DNA of 64,000 bases from Lelliottia jeotgali (GCA_002271215.1 CP018628.1:1984001-2048000); one strand, 5' to 3'. Positions 9,394 to 18,976 are shown, counted from the stretch's first letter. Notes: generated by a model from the sequence alone, not told the origin. Translations and numbers: made by a program.

Positions 9394-10593
9394 TTATGCC
9401 CGAGAGGATTCTGTCTGCGAAGTGACGTCAGACGAGTCCTGTGCCGAAGACTGCATGCGATAACCCAGCGCGGCGAGCAGTACGGTGGCGAGCATCACGC
9501 TGGTCGTTGTCATCAGCGGCGTGGCGATAAGCGCTGAAACAATCAAACTTGCCAGGAAACACAGCCCCAGTTGCAGGGTATTTTGCAGCGCAGCGGCGCG
9601 ACCTGTCGCATGAGGGAATGGACGTAGCGCCTGAGCTACCACGATAGGGTAGATTGCACCGTTCGCCACCGCCATCACGCAGAAGGGGATCAGAATTTCA
9701 GTCAGCCCAACGTGCGGGATAAAGCCAACGGCCCAGGTCGCAATGACGCTGATTGCGAAGAGTACCAACAGCCACGGCAGCATCTGCTGTCCCTGCCATT
9801 TTTGCAGCGCCGCGCGGCAGCCGTAACCGCCGACCAGGAACGCGATGGTCTGAGGAACATAGCTCAGGCCGATCACCGCCGGACTGTAGCCCATGTCATG
9901 CAGAATAAACGGCGAGCCGGTCAGCCACGCGAAGAAGCTGGCGGAACAGGCGGCGTAAACCAGTACGTTGCCACGATAGGCGCGTGAGCGCAGCAGTGAC
10001 AGGAAGGTCACGCGGTCATCGTTGTGCTCAGTTGGTTTCGGTGGTGCCGGTTTGAGCGTAAACGCCGGTAACATCAGCACCAGAGTGATGATGAACAGCG
10101 TGGCGAAAATCGCCTGCCAGTCAAAGTGCACCAGGATCCAACTGCCGAGCAGGGGCGCCAGCGCCGGTGAAAGACCGACAAGCGGCATAATGGTGGCAAA
10201 AATGCGGTTCACGCGTGAGGCGGGATAGTAGTCGGTGACCAACGCCTGCCAGGTTACGGCGGCCGCACACACCCCGAATGCCTGCACAAAACGTAGCACC
10301 AGCAGCCAGGTGGCATCGCGCACCCACAGCATCCCCAGACAGGCGACGGCAAAGATCGCCAGACCTAAAAGTAAAATGGGCTTGCGGCCATAGCGGTCGG
10401 AAAGCGGTCCCCACAGCAGCTGCGCGAAGGCAAAACCGGCGAGGAACAGGCTCAGGCTGGCGCTGATCGCGGCGGCAGGCGTCTGTAAATCTTCCTGCAT
10501 CGCGGCGAACGCAGGCAGATACATATCGGTGGCCAAAAAGCCCAGCACGCTTAAACCGCCGAGCCAGACCAGAAATCCTTTGTTGGGTTGCAT
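9394..10593 (-). CDS. punC: Purine nucleoside transporter PunC (MFS, Bcr/CflA family)
   Basis: Inner-membrane major-facilitator protein of 399 residues (formerly ydhC), with 12 predicted helices, the MFS motif LSDRYGRKP after helix 2 and the Bcr/CflA drug-H+ antiporter family pattern ([11 protein letters not shown] in helix 1). In E. coli it is linked to purine ribonucleoside transport and is activated by the adjacent LysR regulator PunR. The two genes are divergent here with 114 bp between starts, so a shared operator is expected. The C-terminus ([15 protein letters not shown]) is hydrophilic and variable. Confidence 0.92.
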   Translation of the reverse strand: MQPNKGFLVWLGGLSVLGFLATDMYLPAFAAMQEDLQTPAAAISASLSLFLAGFAFAQLLWGPLSDRYGRKPILLLGLAIFAVACLGMLWVRDATWLLVLRFVQAFGVCAAAVTWQALVTDYYPASRVNRIFATIMPLVGLSPALAPLLGSWILVHFDWQAIFATLFIITLVLMLPAFTLKPAPPKPTEHNDDRVTFLSLLRSRAYRGNVLVYAACSASFFAWLTGSPFILHDMGYSPAVIGLSYVPQTIAFLVGGYGCRAALQKWQGQQMLPWLLVLFAISVIATWAVGFIPHVGLTEILIPFCVMAVANGAIYPIVVAQALRPFPHATGRAAALQNTLQLGLCFLASLIVSALIATPLMTTTSVMLATVLLAALGYRMQSSAQDSSDVTSQTESSRA

Positions 10594-10707
10594 TGTTTTT
10601 ATGTCCTAAAGAGGCAGGTATTCATTGGCGCAAAGTGTAGGGAGTGCAAAGTTCCTTGTGAAACGCTAATATTTGGTGGTTGCATTCAAAAAATTTGCAG
10701 GCAAAAA

Positions 10708-11619
10708 ATGTGGTCTGAATATTCGTTAGAAGTGGTGGATGCGGTCGCGCGTAACGGCAGCTTTAGCGGCGCGGCCCAGGAACTGCACCGCGTTCCGTCT
10801 GCGGTGAGCTACACTGTGCGCCAGCTTGAAGAGTGGCTGGCAGTTCCGCTGTTTGAACGCCGCCATCGTGATGTCGTGTTGACGCCTGCGGGTGTGTGGT
10901 TTTTGAAGGAAGGGCGTTCTGTTATCAAAAAAATGATGATCACCCGTGAACAGTGTCAGCAGATTGCCAACGGCTGGCGCGGTCATCTCGCCATTGCGGT
11001 GGATAACATCGTCAAACCCGAACGCACGCGCCAGATGGTGGTCGATTTCTATCGCCACTTTTCAGACGTTGAGCTGCGCGTGTCGCAGGAGGTGTTCAAC
11101 GGCGTGTGGGATGCGCTGTCGGACGGCAGGGTAGAGATGGCCATCGGCGCAACGCAGGCGATCCCGGTGGGTGGACGCTATGCGTTTCGTGATATGGGGG
11201 CGTTGAGCTGGACCTGCGTCGTCGCCCGCGATCATCCTCTCGCCGCGATAGAAGGGCCGCTGAGCGATGACACGTTGCGCAACTGGCCGTCGCTGGTGCT
11301 GGAAGATACGTCGCGATCGCTGCCGAAACGCATCACCTGGCTGCTGGATAACCAACGGCGCGTGGTGGCCCCTGACTGGGAAACCTCCGCGACCTGCCTG
11401 TCGGCTGGCTTGTGCGTCGGGATGGTGCCGGTGCATTTCGCGCGTCCGCGTATAGATCGCGGCGAATGGGTGGCGTTAACCCTGGAAAACCCGTTCCCGG
11501 ATGCAGCGTGTTGCCTGACCTGGCAGCAAAACGATATGTCACCGGCGCTGGAATGGCTGCTGGCCTATCTGGGAGATAGCGAAACGCTGAACAGAGAGTG
11601 GTTGAAGGAGCCGGAATAA
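10708..11619 (+). CDS. punR: LysR-family regulator PunR
   Basis: LysR-type activator (formerly ydhB) of 303 residues. The N-terminal winged HTH spans about residues 1-60 (SFSGAAQELHRVPSAVSYTV) and the rest is a periplasmic-binding-like effector domain; adenosine is the reported signal in E. coli. ATG 10708 (MWSEYSLEVVDAV) reproduces the family start; the longer in-frame reading from 10588 would overlap punC and lacks homology. The C-terminus ends at WLKEPE, a few residues shorter than in K-12. It converges with purR. Confidence 0.92.
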   Translation: MWSEYSLEVVDAVARNGSFSGAAQELHRVPSAVSYTVRQLEEWLAVPLFERRHRDVVLTPAGVWFLKEGRSVIKKMMITREQCQQIANGWRGHLAIAVDNIVKPERTRQMVVDFYRHFSDVELRVSQEVFNGVWDALSDGRVEMAIGATQAIPVGGRYAFRDMGALSWTCVVARDHPLAAIEGPLSDDTLRNWPSLVLEDTSRSLPKRITWLLDNQRRVVAPDWETSATCLSAGLCVGMVPVHFARPRIDRGEWVALTLENPFPDAACCLTWQQNDMSPALEWLLAYLGDSETLNREWLKEPE

Positions 11620-11637
11620 CCGGCCCCTCAGAGGCGA

Positions 11638-12663
11638 TTAACGACGATAGTCGCGGAACGGACCGTCAGCGACGGAGCGGCGTTCAATCAGGCGCGGGTG
11701 GACTTCAATCGACTGTGACTCTTCACGTTTGCTGACGATGCGGTCCATCAGCATGTTAAAGGCGGTTTCACCCAGCGAGTCTTTCGGCTGGTGAATCGTC
11801 GTCAGCGCCGGGGTAAAGTAACGGGCGTTGCGCACGTTATCGTATCCGATTACCGAAATATCCTGCGGCACGCGTAAACCAAGCTCATCTGCTGCGCAAA
11901 GTGCGCCCATCGCCATAATATCGCCACCGATAAAGACCGCGGTCGGACGATGTGACTGGGAGACAATCTGCTGCATCGCGCGATAGCCGGATTCCGGTTC
12001 GAAGTCGCCCTGCACGATCCAGTTTTCTGGCACCGTGATCAGCGCTTCTTCCATCGCTTTCATAAAGCCAGCCAGACGACCAGCACCAGTATTACGCTCC
12101 AGTGGGCCTGGGATCACGCCGATTTCGCGGTGTCCGCGTTCAATCAGGTAACGGCCCGCCATATAGCCGCCTTCAAAGGCGTTGTCGTTCACTGAATCGG
12201 TGAAATCGGCGCGGGTATCGCCCCAGTCCATGACCACCATAGGGATGTGACGATACTCTTCGAGCATCGACAGCACGGATTCCGGATACTCAGAACACAT
12301 TACCAGCAGGCCATCGACGCGCTTTTGCGCCATCATAGACAGGTAAGCACGCTGTTTTTCCTGGCTGTTCCAGGCGTTACCCAGGATCAGGGTGTAGCCC
12401 TTCTGGAAACAGTTTTTCTCAACCGCTTCGATGATTTCCGCAAAATAGGCGGCTTCGCTGCTGGTCGCCAGCAGTCCGATCGATTTGGTGTGATTCACTT
12501 TCAGGCTGCGCGCTACGGCACTTGGGGAGTAGTGCAGTTCTTTGATAGCTGCCCACACGGCGTTGCGCGTCTCTTCCGCAACAAAACGTGTTTTGTTAAT
12601 TACATGTGATACGGTTGTAGTGGAAACGTTTGCGCGTTTCGCCACATCTTTAATTGTTGCCAT
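11638..12663 (-). CDS. purR: Purine repressor PurR
   Basis: LacI-family repressor of purine biosynthesis, 341 residues, essentially identical to E. coli in its DNA-binding headpiece ([20 protein letters not shown]) and hinge helix ([13 protein letters not shown]). Hypoxanthine or guanine acts as corepressor through the periplasmic-binding-like domain (residues 60-341). The gene shows two PurR-type palindromes, one in the leader and one inside codons near the start, the arrangement known for autoregulation in E. coli. Confidence 0.97.
   Translation of the reverse strand: MATIKDVAKRANVSTTTVSHVINKTRFVAEETRNAVWAAIKELHYSPSAVARSLKVNHTKSIGLLATSSEAAYFAEIIEAVEKNCFQKGYTLILGNAWNSQEKQRAYLSMMAQKRVDGLLVMCSEYPESVLSMLEEYRHIPMVVMDWGDTRADFTDSVNDNAFEGGYMAGRYLIERGHREIGVIPGPLERNTGAGRLAGFMKAMEEALITVPENWIVQGDFEPESGYRAMQQIVSQSHRPTAVFIGGDIMAMGALCAADELGLRVPQDISVIGYDNVRNARYFTPALTTIHQPKDSLGETAFNMLMDRIVSKREESQSIEVHPRLIERRSVADGPFRDYRR
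12620..12635. promoter_or_regulatory. PurR operator inside purR coding sequence
   Basis: GTGGAAACGTTTGCGC, centred on 12627/12628, matches the right half of the PurR consensus (ACGCAAACGTTTGCGT) and falls in purR codons for the HTH. It corresponds to the E. coli second operator. Confidence 0.7.
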
Positions 12664-12707
12664 TACATGTCACTCCAGACCATATCTTAAACTCCTGAAA
12701 TACTTAA

Positions 12708-12723
12708 AGGTAAACGTTTGCCT
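12708..12723. promoter_or_regulatory. PurR operator in purR leader
   Basis: AGGTAAACGTTTGCCT, centred on 12715/12716, 52 bp before the purR ATG. Its AAACGTTT core plus GCC flank fit the PurR family; spacing of 88 bp to the internal site resembles E. coli. Confidence 0.7.
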
Positions 12724-12959
12724 TCTCTCACCCTTATCTCGCAATGTGAATTGCGATACGCCGGGAAAACGACTCAAAACGTCAGGAGGGGGTCAGTGGC
12801 CGGTACGCTTATAAATTTAGCGTGGAATTTTGTCTTATCTTGATGAAAAGTGGAAGCGCAAAAACGGTTATCAGTCTAAATCCAGGAAGATTTTTGGGGT
12901 AAACTGTGTAAAAATGAGCAAGCTCACTTTTCGTGGGGTGATTAAAAGGAGAAAAATTG

Positions 12960-13049
12960 ATGAGTGCCGATCTTAAGTTTTCGCTGACCACTACCGTTAT
13001 TGTGCTGGCTTTGATTGTTGCAGCAGGTCTTACCGCAGCCCTGCACTGA
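12960..13049 (+). CDS. ynhF: Small membrane protein YnhF
   Basis: A 29-residue protein (MSADLKFSLTTTV then a hydrophobic stretch ending GLTAALH) matching E. coli YnhF in sequence, length and position between purR and ydhP. It is a single transmembrane helix of unknown function, associated with cytochrome bd in some proteomic work. AAAAGGAG lies upstream with good spacing to ATG 12960. The 296-bp purR-ynhF gap holds the PurR operator and a TGAGC-AA-GCTCA palindrome at 12915-12926. Confidence 0.93.
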   Translation: MSADLKFSLTTTVIVLALIVAAGLTAALH

Positions 13050-13211
13050 TTTAAACGGGGGAGAGTTCTCTCCCTCGTCTCTTCTCCCGATTGTTACTCA
13101 TCCCGCAAAAATCTTTTGCTAATTTGTTAACTTCTCATTTTTTGTGATTGATGTCATGCTTTTGACATCTTAGTCCCGTGTCGCGCGGTGACACGGTTTG
13201 CGGAGTTAACA

Positions 13212-14378
13212 ATGAAAATCAACTTTCCCTTGCTGGCCCTGGCGATTGGCGCTTTTGGCATCGGCACTACCGAGTTTTCCCCGATGGGACTCCTGCCGGT
13301 GATCGCCAAAGGCGTGGACGTCTCTATTCCGGCAGCGGGTATGCTCATCAGCGCTTATGCGATAGGGGTGATGGTCGGTGCGCCGCTCATGACCCTGCTG
13401 CTCTCACATCGTGCCCGCCGCAATGCGCTGATCTTCCTGATGGCGATTTTTACCCTCGGCAACGTGCTGTCGGCGATTGCGCCGGATTACACTACGCTAC
13501 TGCTGTCGCGCATTCTGACCAGCCTGAACCACGGCGCGTTCTTTGGTTTAGGGTCGGTGGTAGCCGCGAGCGTAGTGCCAAAACACAAGCAGGCGAGCGC
13601 GGTGGCGACCATGTTTATGGGCCTGACCATCGCCAACATTGGCGGCGTTCCGGCGGCGACATGGCTCGGCGAAGTGATTGGCTGGCGCATGTCATTCCTC
13701 GCAACGGCCGGGCTTGGCGTGGTGGCGATGGTCGCGCTGTTCTTCTCTCTGCCGAAAGGCGAGGCAGGCGAGCGCCCGGATGTGCGCAAAGAGCTGTCGG
13801 TGCTGGTGCGTCCACAGGTGCTGTCTGCTCTGTTAACGACGGTGCTCGGTGCAGGCGCGATGTTCACGCTATACACCTATATCTCTCCGGTGCTGCATGA
13901 CATTACCCATGCGACACCGCTGTTCGTTACGGGGATGCTGGTCCTGATTGGTGTCGGTTTCTCGCTGGGTAACTATCTTGGTGGCAAGCTGGCGGATCGT
14001 TCTGTGACCGGCACGCTGAAAGGATTTCTGACTCTGCTGATCGTGATTATGCTCGCCATTCCGTGGCTGGCGCGCAATGAGTTTGGTGCGGCCATTGCGA
14101 TGGTGGTGTGGGGTGCTGCGACCTTCGCGGTGGTTCCACCGTTGCAGATGCGCGTGATGCGGGTGGCGCACGAAGCTCCCGGTTTGTCGTCTTCCGTGAA
14201 TATCGGCGCGTTTAATCTCGGTAATGCGCTCGGCGCGGCAGCGGGTGGGGCGGTGATTTCGGGCGGGCTGGGGTACAGCTTTGTTCCGGTAATGGGGGCA
14301 ATTATCGCCGCACTGGGTCTGCTGCTGGTCCTGACGTCGGGTCGCAAACAGCCGGAACCCGTTAGCGTCACCGAGTAA
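13212..14378 (+). CDS. ydhP: MFS efflux transporter YdhP
   Basis: Inner-membrane transporter of the DHA1 drug:H+ antiporter branch of the major facilitator superfamily, 388 residues with 12 hydrophobic helices. Helix 1 carries the GTTEFSPMGLLP pattern typical of the AraJ/YdhP group. ATG 13212 (MKINFPLLALAIGAFGIG) follows GGAG by 7 bp. The substrate is unknown; arabinose-like or drug substrates are suggested only by family. It is followed by the shared hairpin with sodB. Confidence 0.92.
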   Translation: MKINFPLLALAIGAFGIGTTEFSPMGLLPVIAKGVDVSIPAAGMLISAYAIGVMVGAPLMTLLLSHRARRNALIFLMAIFTLGNVLSAIAPDYTTLLLSRILTSLNHGAFFGLGSVVAASVVPKHKQASAVATMFMGLTIANIGGVPAATWLGEVIGWRMSFLATAGLGVVAMVALFFSLPKGEAGERPDVRKELSVLVRPQVLSALLTTVLGAGAMFTLYTYISPVLHDITHATPLFVTGMLVLIGVGFSLGNYLGGKLADRSVTGTLKGFLTLLIVIMLAIPWLARNEFGAAIAMVVWGAATFAVVPPLQMRVMRVAHEAPGLSSSVNIGAFNLGNALGAAAGGAVISGGLGYSFVPVMGAIIAALGLLLVLTSGRKQPEPVSVTE

Positions 14379-14385
14379 TCAAAAA

Positions 14386-14410
14386 ACGCAGAAGGGCTGC
14401 CCTTCTGCGT
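14386..14410 (-). terminator. sodB terminator
   Basis: Perfect 11-bp stem ACGCAGAAGGG/CCCTTCTGCGT with a 3-nt loop, followed on the minus strand by six Ts. It begins 6 bp after the sodB stop and also closes the convergent ydhP transcript. Confidence 0.9.
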
Positions 14411-14415
14411 CTCAG

Positions 14416-14997
14416 TTATGCAGCGAAGTTCTTCGCCACAAATTCCCAGTTAACCAGTGCCCAGAAGTGCTCAAGGTAGTTCGGGCGAGCGTTACGGTAA
14501 TCGATATAGTAAGCGTGCTCCCACACATCGACGGTCATCAGCGGTTTGGCGCTGGTGGTCAGTGGGGTGCCTGCGTTAGAGGTGGAAACGATAGCCAGTT
14601 TGCCATCCGCCTCTTTCACCAGCCACGTCCAGCCAGAACCGAAGTTCTTAATGGCTGCGTCAGTAAACTTCGCTTTGAAATCAGCAAAGCTGCCGAAGGT
14701 AGCATTAATCGCCGCAGCCAGTTCACCGGTCGGTTCACCGCCCGCGTTTGGCGCCAGGCAGTGCCAGTAAAACGTGTGGTTCCACACCTGAGCGGCGTTA
14801 TTGAATACGCCACCTTCAGAGCTACGTACGATCTCTTCCAGTGTTTTGCCTTCAAACGCGGTGCCTTTCACCAGGTTGTTCAGGTTTGTGACATAGGTCT
14901 GATGGTGTTTGCCGTAGTGGTATTCCAGGGTTTCCGCCGAAATGTGCGGAGCCAGGGCGTCTTTTGCATACGGTAATGCAGGTAATTCGAACGACAT
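14416..14997 (-). CDS. sodB: Iron superoxide dismutase SodB
   Basis: Cytoplasmic Fe-SOD, converting superoxide to oxygen and hydrogen peroxide; 193 residues as in E. coli. Metal ligands His27, His74 (QVWNHTFYW), Asp157 and His161 (DVWEHAYY) are present, and Gly/Gln pattern is of the Fe type. ATG 14997 ([15 protein letters not shown]) has AGGAGA at the expected distance; an upstream in-frame start at 15078 is disregarded. The start region is complementary to RyhB, indicating iron-dependent repression of the message. Confidence 0.97.
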   Translation of the reverse strand: MSFELPALPYAKDALAPHISAETLEYHYGKHHQTYVTNLNNLVKGTAFEGKTLEEIVRSSEGGVFNNAAQVWNHTFYWHCLAPNAGGEPTGELAAAINATFGSFADFKAKFTDAAIKNFGSGWTWLVKEADGKLAIVSTSNAGTPLTTSAKPLMTVDVWEHAYYIDYRNARPNYLEHFWALVNWEFVAKNFAA

Positions 14998-15001
14998 TGC
15001 T
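14991..15001 (-). promoter_or_regulatory. RyhB sRNA pairing site over sodB start codon
   Basis: The message reads AGCAATGTCGT across the start codon. The complement (ACGACAUUGCU) is an 11-base perfect match to the core of RyhB as known from E. coli, so pairing would block initiation under iron limitation. Confidence 0.75.
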
Positions 15002-15118
15002 TCTCTCCTTATTATAGTTTGCGCATCAATAACCCTATTGAGTGCAGGGATAGAGTAGCAAATTGAAAGGGGAGGCAAAAGAGGAACTTACCCTGCTGGC
15101 GGAGCAGCAGGGCAGGGA

Positions 15119-15892
15119 TTAGCGGATCGTTTTTGGCGTCATCACGCGGCGTGCGCCGACGTAGTGGCGAACCCAATAATCTTCGCTGAGGGAAGTGATT
15201 TGAATATCCTGACCGCTACGCGGAGACTGAATGAATTTTCCGTTGCCCACATAAACGCCTACGTGGTCAGCGGTGCCACGACCCTGAGTGCGGAAGAACA
15301 CCAGATCGCCGCTTTCGAGTTCACCGCGATCGACGGACGCCGCATCGCGCAGGTGATACATCTCGTTAGCCGTACGTGGAATACGGAATTTCACCAGATC
15401 TTTATATGCGTAGTAAACCAGACCACTGCAATCGAAGCCGGTACGCGGTGAAGTGCCACCCCAGTGATAAGGTTTGCCTATTTGCCCCATCAGCTTGTTC
15501 ATCGCGGTTTTTTGCGCCTTCTGCACGCGAACTTTATGCACCTCAGAGAGTTTTGCCGTTTTACCCACTTTTACGCAGTTAGTTTTATGCCCTTTACGAA
15601 CGGTGCATTTTTCCGGAGCGATTTTTGCGGTGGTGCGGGTCGGTTTGCTGCGGGTTTTACTGGTGAGGGCTTTGCCGGAGGTGGTCTTCTGCTTGTGAGC
15701 TGTGGTGGTTTTTTTCTTTTCGCTTTTACTGGTGCTGGTCGTTTTTTTCTTACGTTCTGTGGTTTTCGCCAGATGAGATTTTTGCACGGCAGAATGCCGC
15801 GCCTGCTCAGAGGCATTAGCCGCTGGCATGAAAGCGAGAGATGTAAATAGTAAAGCACAGAGCGTGATCGAGACTTTTTTTATCCGCGCCAC
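15119..15892 (-). CDS. mepH: Murein DD-endopeptidase MepH (NlpC/P60)
   Basis: Exported peptidoglycan endopeptidase that cuts D-Ala-mDAP cross-links (formerly ydhO), 257 residues. Signal peptide (MARIKKVSITLCALLFTSLA) is followed by a Lys/Thr/Ser-rich linker to about residue 120, then an NlpC/P60 domain with catalytic Cys in FDCSGLVYYAY and His in TADHVGVYVGNG. Start is GTG at 15892; the nearby ATG at 15899 is out of frame. The linker is shorter than in K-12 (271 residues in all), reflecting loss of basic repeats. Confidence 0.94.
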   Translation of the reverse strand: MARIKKVSITLCALLFTSLAFMPAANASEQARHSAVQKSHLAKTTERKKKTTSTSKSEKKKTTTAHKQKTTSGKALTSKTRSKPTRTTAKIAPEKCTVRKGHKTNCVKVGKTAKLSEVHKVRVQKAQKTAMNKLMGQIGKPYHWGGTSPRTGFDCSGLVYYAYKDLVKFRIPRTANEMYHLRDAASVDRGELESGDLVFFRTQGRGTADHVGVYVGNGKFIQSPRSGQDIQITSLSEDYWVRHYVGARRVMTPKTIR

Positions 15893-16232
15893 TGAGCATT
15901 CCCCTGAATTAGATGCGGGTCATCAATAATGCCCACGTATGATTTACAAAGCCCGTCGATTCTAATGCATAAAACTGCGAGATGTTAATAGCATTTTTCA
16001 ATCTAAAATTCTGTTTCGTTAGCAAGTGCAAAAAAAAACGTCAATCTGTTGCACTATTGCTCGTCCCTTAAGCAAAACCACAGCTTACGCAGGGATAAGC
16101 TATCTTAGAAATGCAACTTCAACGGATAACCGTTAAGATATATACAGGTGACGAAAATGTTATTTTCCGATGTCTCTCTGACCCGCTACAATGTCAGACG
16201 ATTGCCGTAACAGAAGTTAAAGGAAGCAAGAC
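15893..16232. other. Divergent mepH-grxD intergenic region
   Basis: This 340-bp gap contains promoters for both genes, a short palindrome AACGG-ATAA-CCGTT (16121-16134) and a possible 17-codon reading frame (16157-16210). No RNA gene or repeat is apparent. Confidence 0.6.
16157..16210 (+). CDS. Possible 17-residue leader ORF before grxD
   Basis: ATG 16157 preceded by AGGTG at 6-bp spacing opens 17 codons (MLFSDVSLTRYNVRRLP) and stops 22 bp before grxD. No known homologue comes to mind. It might be a leader peptide or chance; ribosome profiling would decide. Confidence 0.3.
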   Translation: MLFSDVSLTRYNVRRLP

Positions 16233-16580
16233 ATGAGCACTACTATTGAAAAAATCCAGCGCCAGATCGCTGAAAACCCAATTCTCCTGTACATGAAAGG
16301 TTCACCGAAGCTGCCAAACTGCGGTTTCTCTGCGCAAGCCGTTCAGGCGCTTTCTGCCTGTGGCGAGCGCTTTGCTTACGTTGATATCCTGCAGAACCCG
16401 GACATCCGCGCTGAGCTGCCGAAATACGCTAACTGGCCGACCTTCCCTCAGCTGTGGGTGGACGGTGAGCTGGTCGGCGGTTGTGACATTCTGATTGAAA
16501 TGTATCAGCGTGGCGAACTGCAGCAGTTGATCAAAGAGACCGCTGCAAAGTATAAAACTGAAGAGCCAGACGCAGAGTAA
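16233..16580 (+). CDS. grxD: Monothiol glutaredoxin GrxD
   Basis: Cytoplasmic monothiol glutaredoxin 4 of 115 residues. The CGFS active site is at residues 30-33, within LPNCGFSAQAVQAL, and the glutathione-binding WPTFPQLWVDGELVGG segment is intact. Such proteins carry and deliver [2Fe-2S] clusters, often with BolA partners. AAAGGAAG precedes ATG 16233. It converges with rnt across a 44-bp gap that in K-12 holds the 4.6-kb lhr gene. Confidence 0.97.
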   Translation: MSTTIEKIQRQIAENPILLYMKGSPKLPNCGFSAQAVQALSACGERFAYVDILQNPDIRAELPKYANWPTFPQLWVDGELVGGCDILIEMYQRGELQQLIKETAAKYKTEEPDAE

Positions 16581-16602
16581 GTTTTGCATCAGGCAAAAAA
16601 AA

Positions 16603-16621
16603 GCGACCATTACGGTCGCTT
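16603..16621. terminator. Bidirectional terminator between grxD and rnt
   Basis: 7-bp stem AGCGACC/GGTCGCT, loop ATTAC, flanked by an A-run upstream and a T-run downstream on each strand. Confidence 0.92.
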
Positions 16622-16624
16622 TTT

Positions 16625-17275
16625 TTATTCCTCGCTTTCGCCCATCGGCAGCGGCCAGCCGCCCAAACGCTTCCAGCGGTTCACAATCTCACAGAACAAT
16701 TCTGATGTGCGTTCCGTATCGTACAGCGCCGAATGCGCCTGGGTGCCGTCGAAATCAATACCGGCGGTGATACAGGCTTTTGATAACACCGTTTGGCCCA
16801 GCGCCAGCCCGCTCAGTGCGGCAGTATCGAAGGTCACGAAAGGATGGAATGGGTTACGCTTAAGCGAGGCGCGCTCGGCGGCGGCCATCATAAAGCTGTG
16901 ATCGAAGGTGGCGTTATGGGCCACCATGATCGCGCGATTGCAGTTGCTGTCTTTCATGCCTTTACGGACCATTTTGAAAATGGCGTGCAGGGCGTCATAT
17001 TCACTCACCGCACCGCGCAGTGGGTTCGTGGGGTCAATGCCGTTAAAGGCCAGCGCTTCTGGCTGTAGGTTCGCGCCTTCAAACGGTTCAACGTGGAAAT
17101 GCAGCGTGGTGTCCGGTATCAGCCAGCCCTGTTCATCCATTTTCAGTGTGATGGCAGCAATCTCAAGCAGCGCATCGGTCTTAGCGTTAAATCCAGCTGT
17201 TTCTACATCAATAACAACAGGATAAAAACCACGAAAACGGTCACACAGACCGGTAAGTTGAGCGTTATCGGACAT
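16625..17275 (-). CDS. rnt: Ribonuclease T
   Basis: 3'-5' exoribonuclease of the DEDD family that trims tRNA ends and matures 5S and 23S rRNA; acts as a homodimer. The 216 residues carry Exo I (VIDVETAGF, Asp/Glu near 23-25), the Exo II Asp in [11 protein letters not shown] and Exo III His/Asp in [12 protein letters not shown]. It is upstream of, and separated from, no lhr gene: rnt is followed directly by the terminator shared with grxD. Confidence 0.97.
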   Translation of the reverse strand: MSDNAQLTGLCDRFRGFYPVVIDVETAGFNAKTDALLEIAAITLKMDEQGWLIPDTTLHFHVEPFEGANLQPEALAFNGIDPTNPLRGAVSEYDALHAIFKMVRKGMKDSNCNRAIMVAHNATFDHSFMMAAAERASLKRNPFHPFVTFDTAALSGLALGQTVLSKACITAGIDFDGTQAHSALYDTERTSELFCEIVNRWKRLGGWPLPMGESEE

Positions 17276-17347
17276 CAGGGTCTCTTACAAGGGAAAAAAA
17301 GCAGTGCGTATTATGGCAAAATTTGCGAGGGGATGCAGCAAAACAAC

Positions 17348-17364
17348 GGGCGCAGAACGCGCCC
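17348..17364 (-). terminator. gloA terminator
   Basis: GGGCGC/GCGCCC stem with a 5-nt loop, 7 bp after the gloA stop, followed on the minus strand by GTTGTTTTG. Confidence 0.7.
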
Positions 17365-17371
17365 GGAGGGA

Positions 17372-17779
17372 TCAATTGCCCAGACCGCGACCGGCGTCTT
17401 TGGCTTCGATCAGTTCGATTTTATAACCGTCAGGATCTTCAACGAAGGCAATCACAGTGGTGCCGCCTTTGACCGGACCCGCTTCGCGCGTCACGTTGCC
17501 GCCGTTGCTACGAATGCGCTCGCAGGCTTCGGCCGCGTTATCCACTTCCAGCGCGATGTGGCCGTAAGCGGTGCCCAGCTCATAGCTATCGACATCCCAG
17601 TTGTAGGTCAGCTCAATTACCGCTTCGTCACTTTCCGGGCCATAGCCCACGAACGCCAGAGAATATTTATATTCCGGGTTTTCGCTGGTGCGCAGCAATT
17701 GCATACCCAGTACGTTAGTGTAGAAATCGATAGAACGTTGCAGGTTGCCAACGCGCAGCATGGTGTGAAGTAGGCGCAT
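17372..17779 (-). CDS. gloA: Lactoylglutathione lyase (glyoxalase I)
   Basis: Converts the hemithioacetal of methylglyoxal and glutathione to S-lactoylglutathione. The 135 residues contain all four metal (Ni2+) ligands of the E. coli enzyme: His5, Glu56, His74 and Glu122. It is the last gene of the nemR-nemA-gloA series, in which NemR senses electrophiles, so methylglyoxal and bleach-type stress should raise its expression. Confidence 0.97.
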   Translation of the reverse strand: MRLLHTMLRVGNLQRSIDFYTNVLGMQLLRTSENPEYKYSLAFVGYGPESDEAVIELTYNWDVDSYELGTAYGHIALEVDNAAEACERIRSNGGNVTREAGPVKGGTTVIAFVEDPDGYKIELIEAKDAGRGLGN

Positions 17780-17836
17780 ATTTTCCTCTTAACCAACTCA
17801 ATGGCTTATCTTTTTGAACAGAAACGATGTTTTAGT

Positions 17837-17860
17837 ATAGCGGCGAATCATCGCCGCTAT
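17837..17860. other. Perfect 10-bp hairpin between nemA and gloA
   Basis: ATAGCGGCGA / TCGCCGCTAT around ATCA. No T-run follows on the minus strand, so it may be an RNA-processing or partial attenuation site within the nemA-gloA transcript. Confidence 0.6.
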
Positions 17861-17878
17861 CAATGGACAACCGAGGAA

Positions 17879-18976
17879 TTACAGAGAAGGGTAGTCGGTG
17901 TAACCTTCAGCGCCGCCGCCATAGAAGGTCTCTGGACGCTGTGGGTTTAGCGCCGCTTTGCGCTGCAGACGTGCGACCAGGTCCGGGTTGGCAATGTAAT
18001 CACGGCCAAAGGCTACGGCGTCGATCAGACCTTTGCCGATCAAGTCTTCTGCTTTCTCTGGCGTATAGGCACCGGCACCGATAATCACTCCCTGGAAGCG
18101 CGCACGCACTTTCTCACGGAAGGCATCAGAATACGGCGCACCGCCCGCCCAGTCTGGCTCGGACATGTGCAGATACGCAATGCCGCGTTTCGCCAGCTCT
18201 TCAATCAGATACAGCGCGTCGGCTTCTTCGTTCGGGCCGTTGTCGACGTTCTGGAAGGAACCGATCGGAGAAACGCGAATACCGATACGATCCGGGCTCC
18301 ACTCCTGGCACACCGCATCGACCACTTCCAGTACCAGACGGGCGCGGTTTTCTACGCTGCCGCCGTACTGATCGGTACGTTGGTTAGAAGAGGGAGACAG
18401 GAACTGGTGCAGCAGGTAGCCATGCGCAGAGTGCAGTTCAACCAGGTCGAAACCGGCTTCACGGGCATTGGCGACGGCCTGGCGGAAATCATTCACGATG
18501 CCAGGAATTTCATCGAGTTCCAGCGCGCGAGGGGTAGAAGTATCGACGCGGATCGCATGACCGTTTTCATCACGCAGCGACGTACGTGTACCTGCATTCA
18601 GCGCGGAAGCGGAAACCGGTGCCTGCCCGCCAGGCTGGATGCTGTTGTGCGAGATACGGCCCGTATGCCACAGCTGAACTGCGATGCGGCCATCATCAGC
18701 ATGAACGCCTGCAGTGATTTTTTTCCACGCAGCGATTTGCTCAGGGCTGTGCAGACCCGGTGCGCCAGCATAGCCTTTCGCCTGAGCGGAGATTTGAGTG
18801 GCTTCGGAAATGATCAGGCCAGAGCTGGCGCGCTGACGATAGTATTCGCCCATCAGCGGGGTCGGGATATCACCCGGCTCAATGCTGCGCAGACGAGTCA
18901 GCGGGGCCATCAGTACGCGATTTGGTGCAGTAACCGCACCGATTTTCAGTGGGGTAAATAATTTTTCAGTTGACAT
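17879..18976 (-). CDS. nemA: N-ethylmaleimide reductase NemA (old yellow enzyme)
   Basis: FMN-dependent old-yellow-enzyme family reductase of 365 residues acting on maleimides, nitrate esters and other electrophiles. TIM-barrel signatures include the N-terminal MAPLTRLRS, the substrate-binding His/Asn pair in [17 protein letters not shown], and the FMN phosphate-binding GAGAY and [11 protein letters not shown] segments. ATG 18976 gives better spacing to AGGAG than the adjacent ATG 18979. It follows nemR in one operon. Confidence 0.95.
   Translation of the reverse strand: MSTEKLFTPLKIGAVTAPNRVLMAPLTRLRSIEPGDIPTPLMGEYYRQRASSGLIISEATQISAQAKGYAGAPGLHSPEQIAAWKKITAGVHADDGRIAVQLWHTGRISHNSIQPGGQAPVSASALNAGTRTSLRDENGHAIRVDTSTPRALELDEIPGIVNDFRQAVANAREAGFDLVELHSAHGYLLHQFLSPSSNQRTDQYGGSVENRARLVLEVVDAVCQEWSPDRIGIRVSPIGSFQNVDNGPNEEADALYLIEELAKRGIAYLHMSEPDWAGGAPYSDAFREKVRARFQGVIIGAGAYTPEKAEDLIGKGLIDAVAFGRDYIANPDLVARLQRKAALNPQRPETFYGGGAEGYTDYPSL

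Noticed and set aside
12914..12976. 20-codon frame overlapping the ynhF start
   Set aside because: It lacks a ribosome site of its own and overlaps the leader and start of conserved ynhF in another frame.
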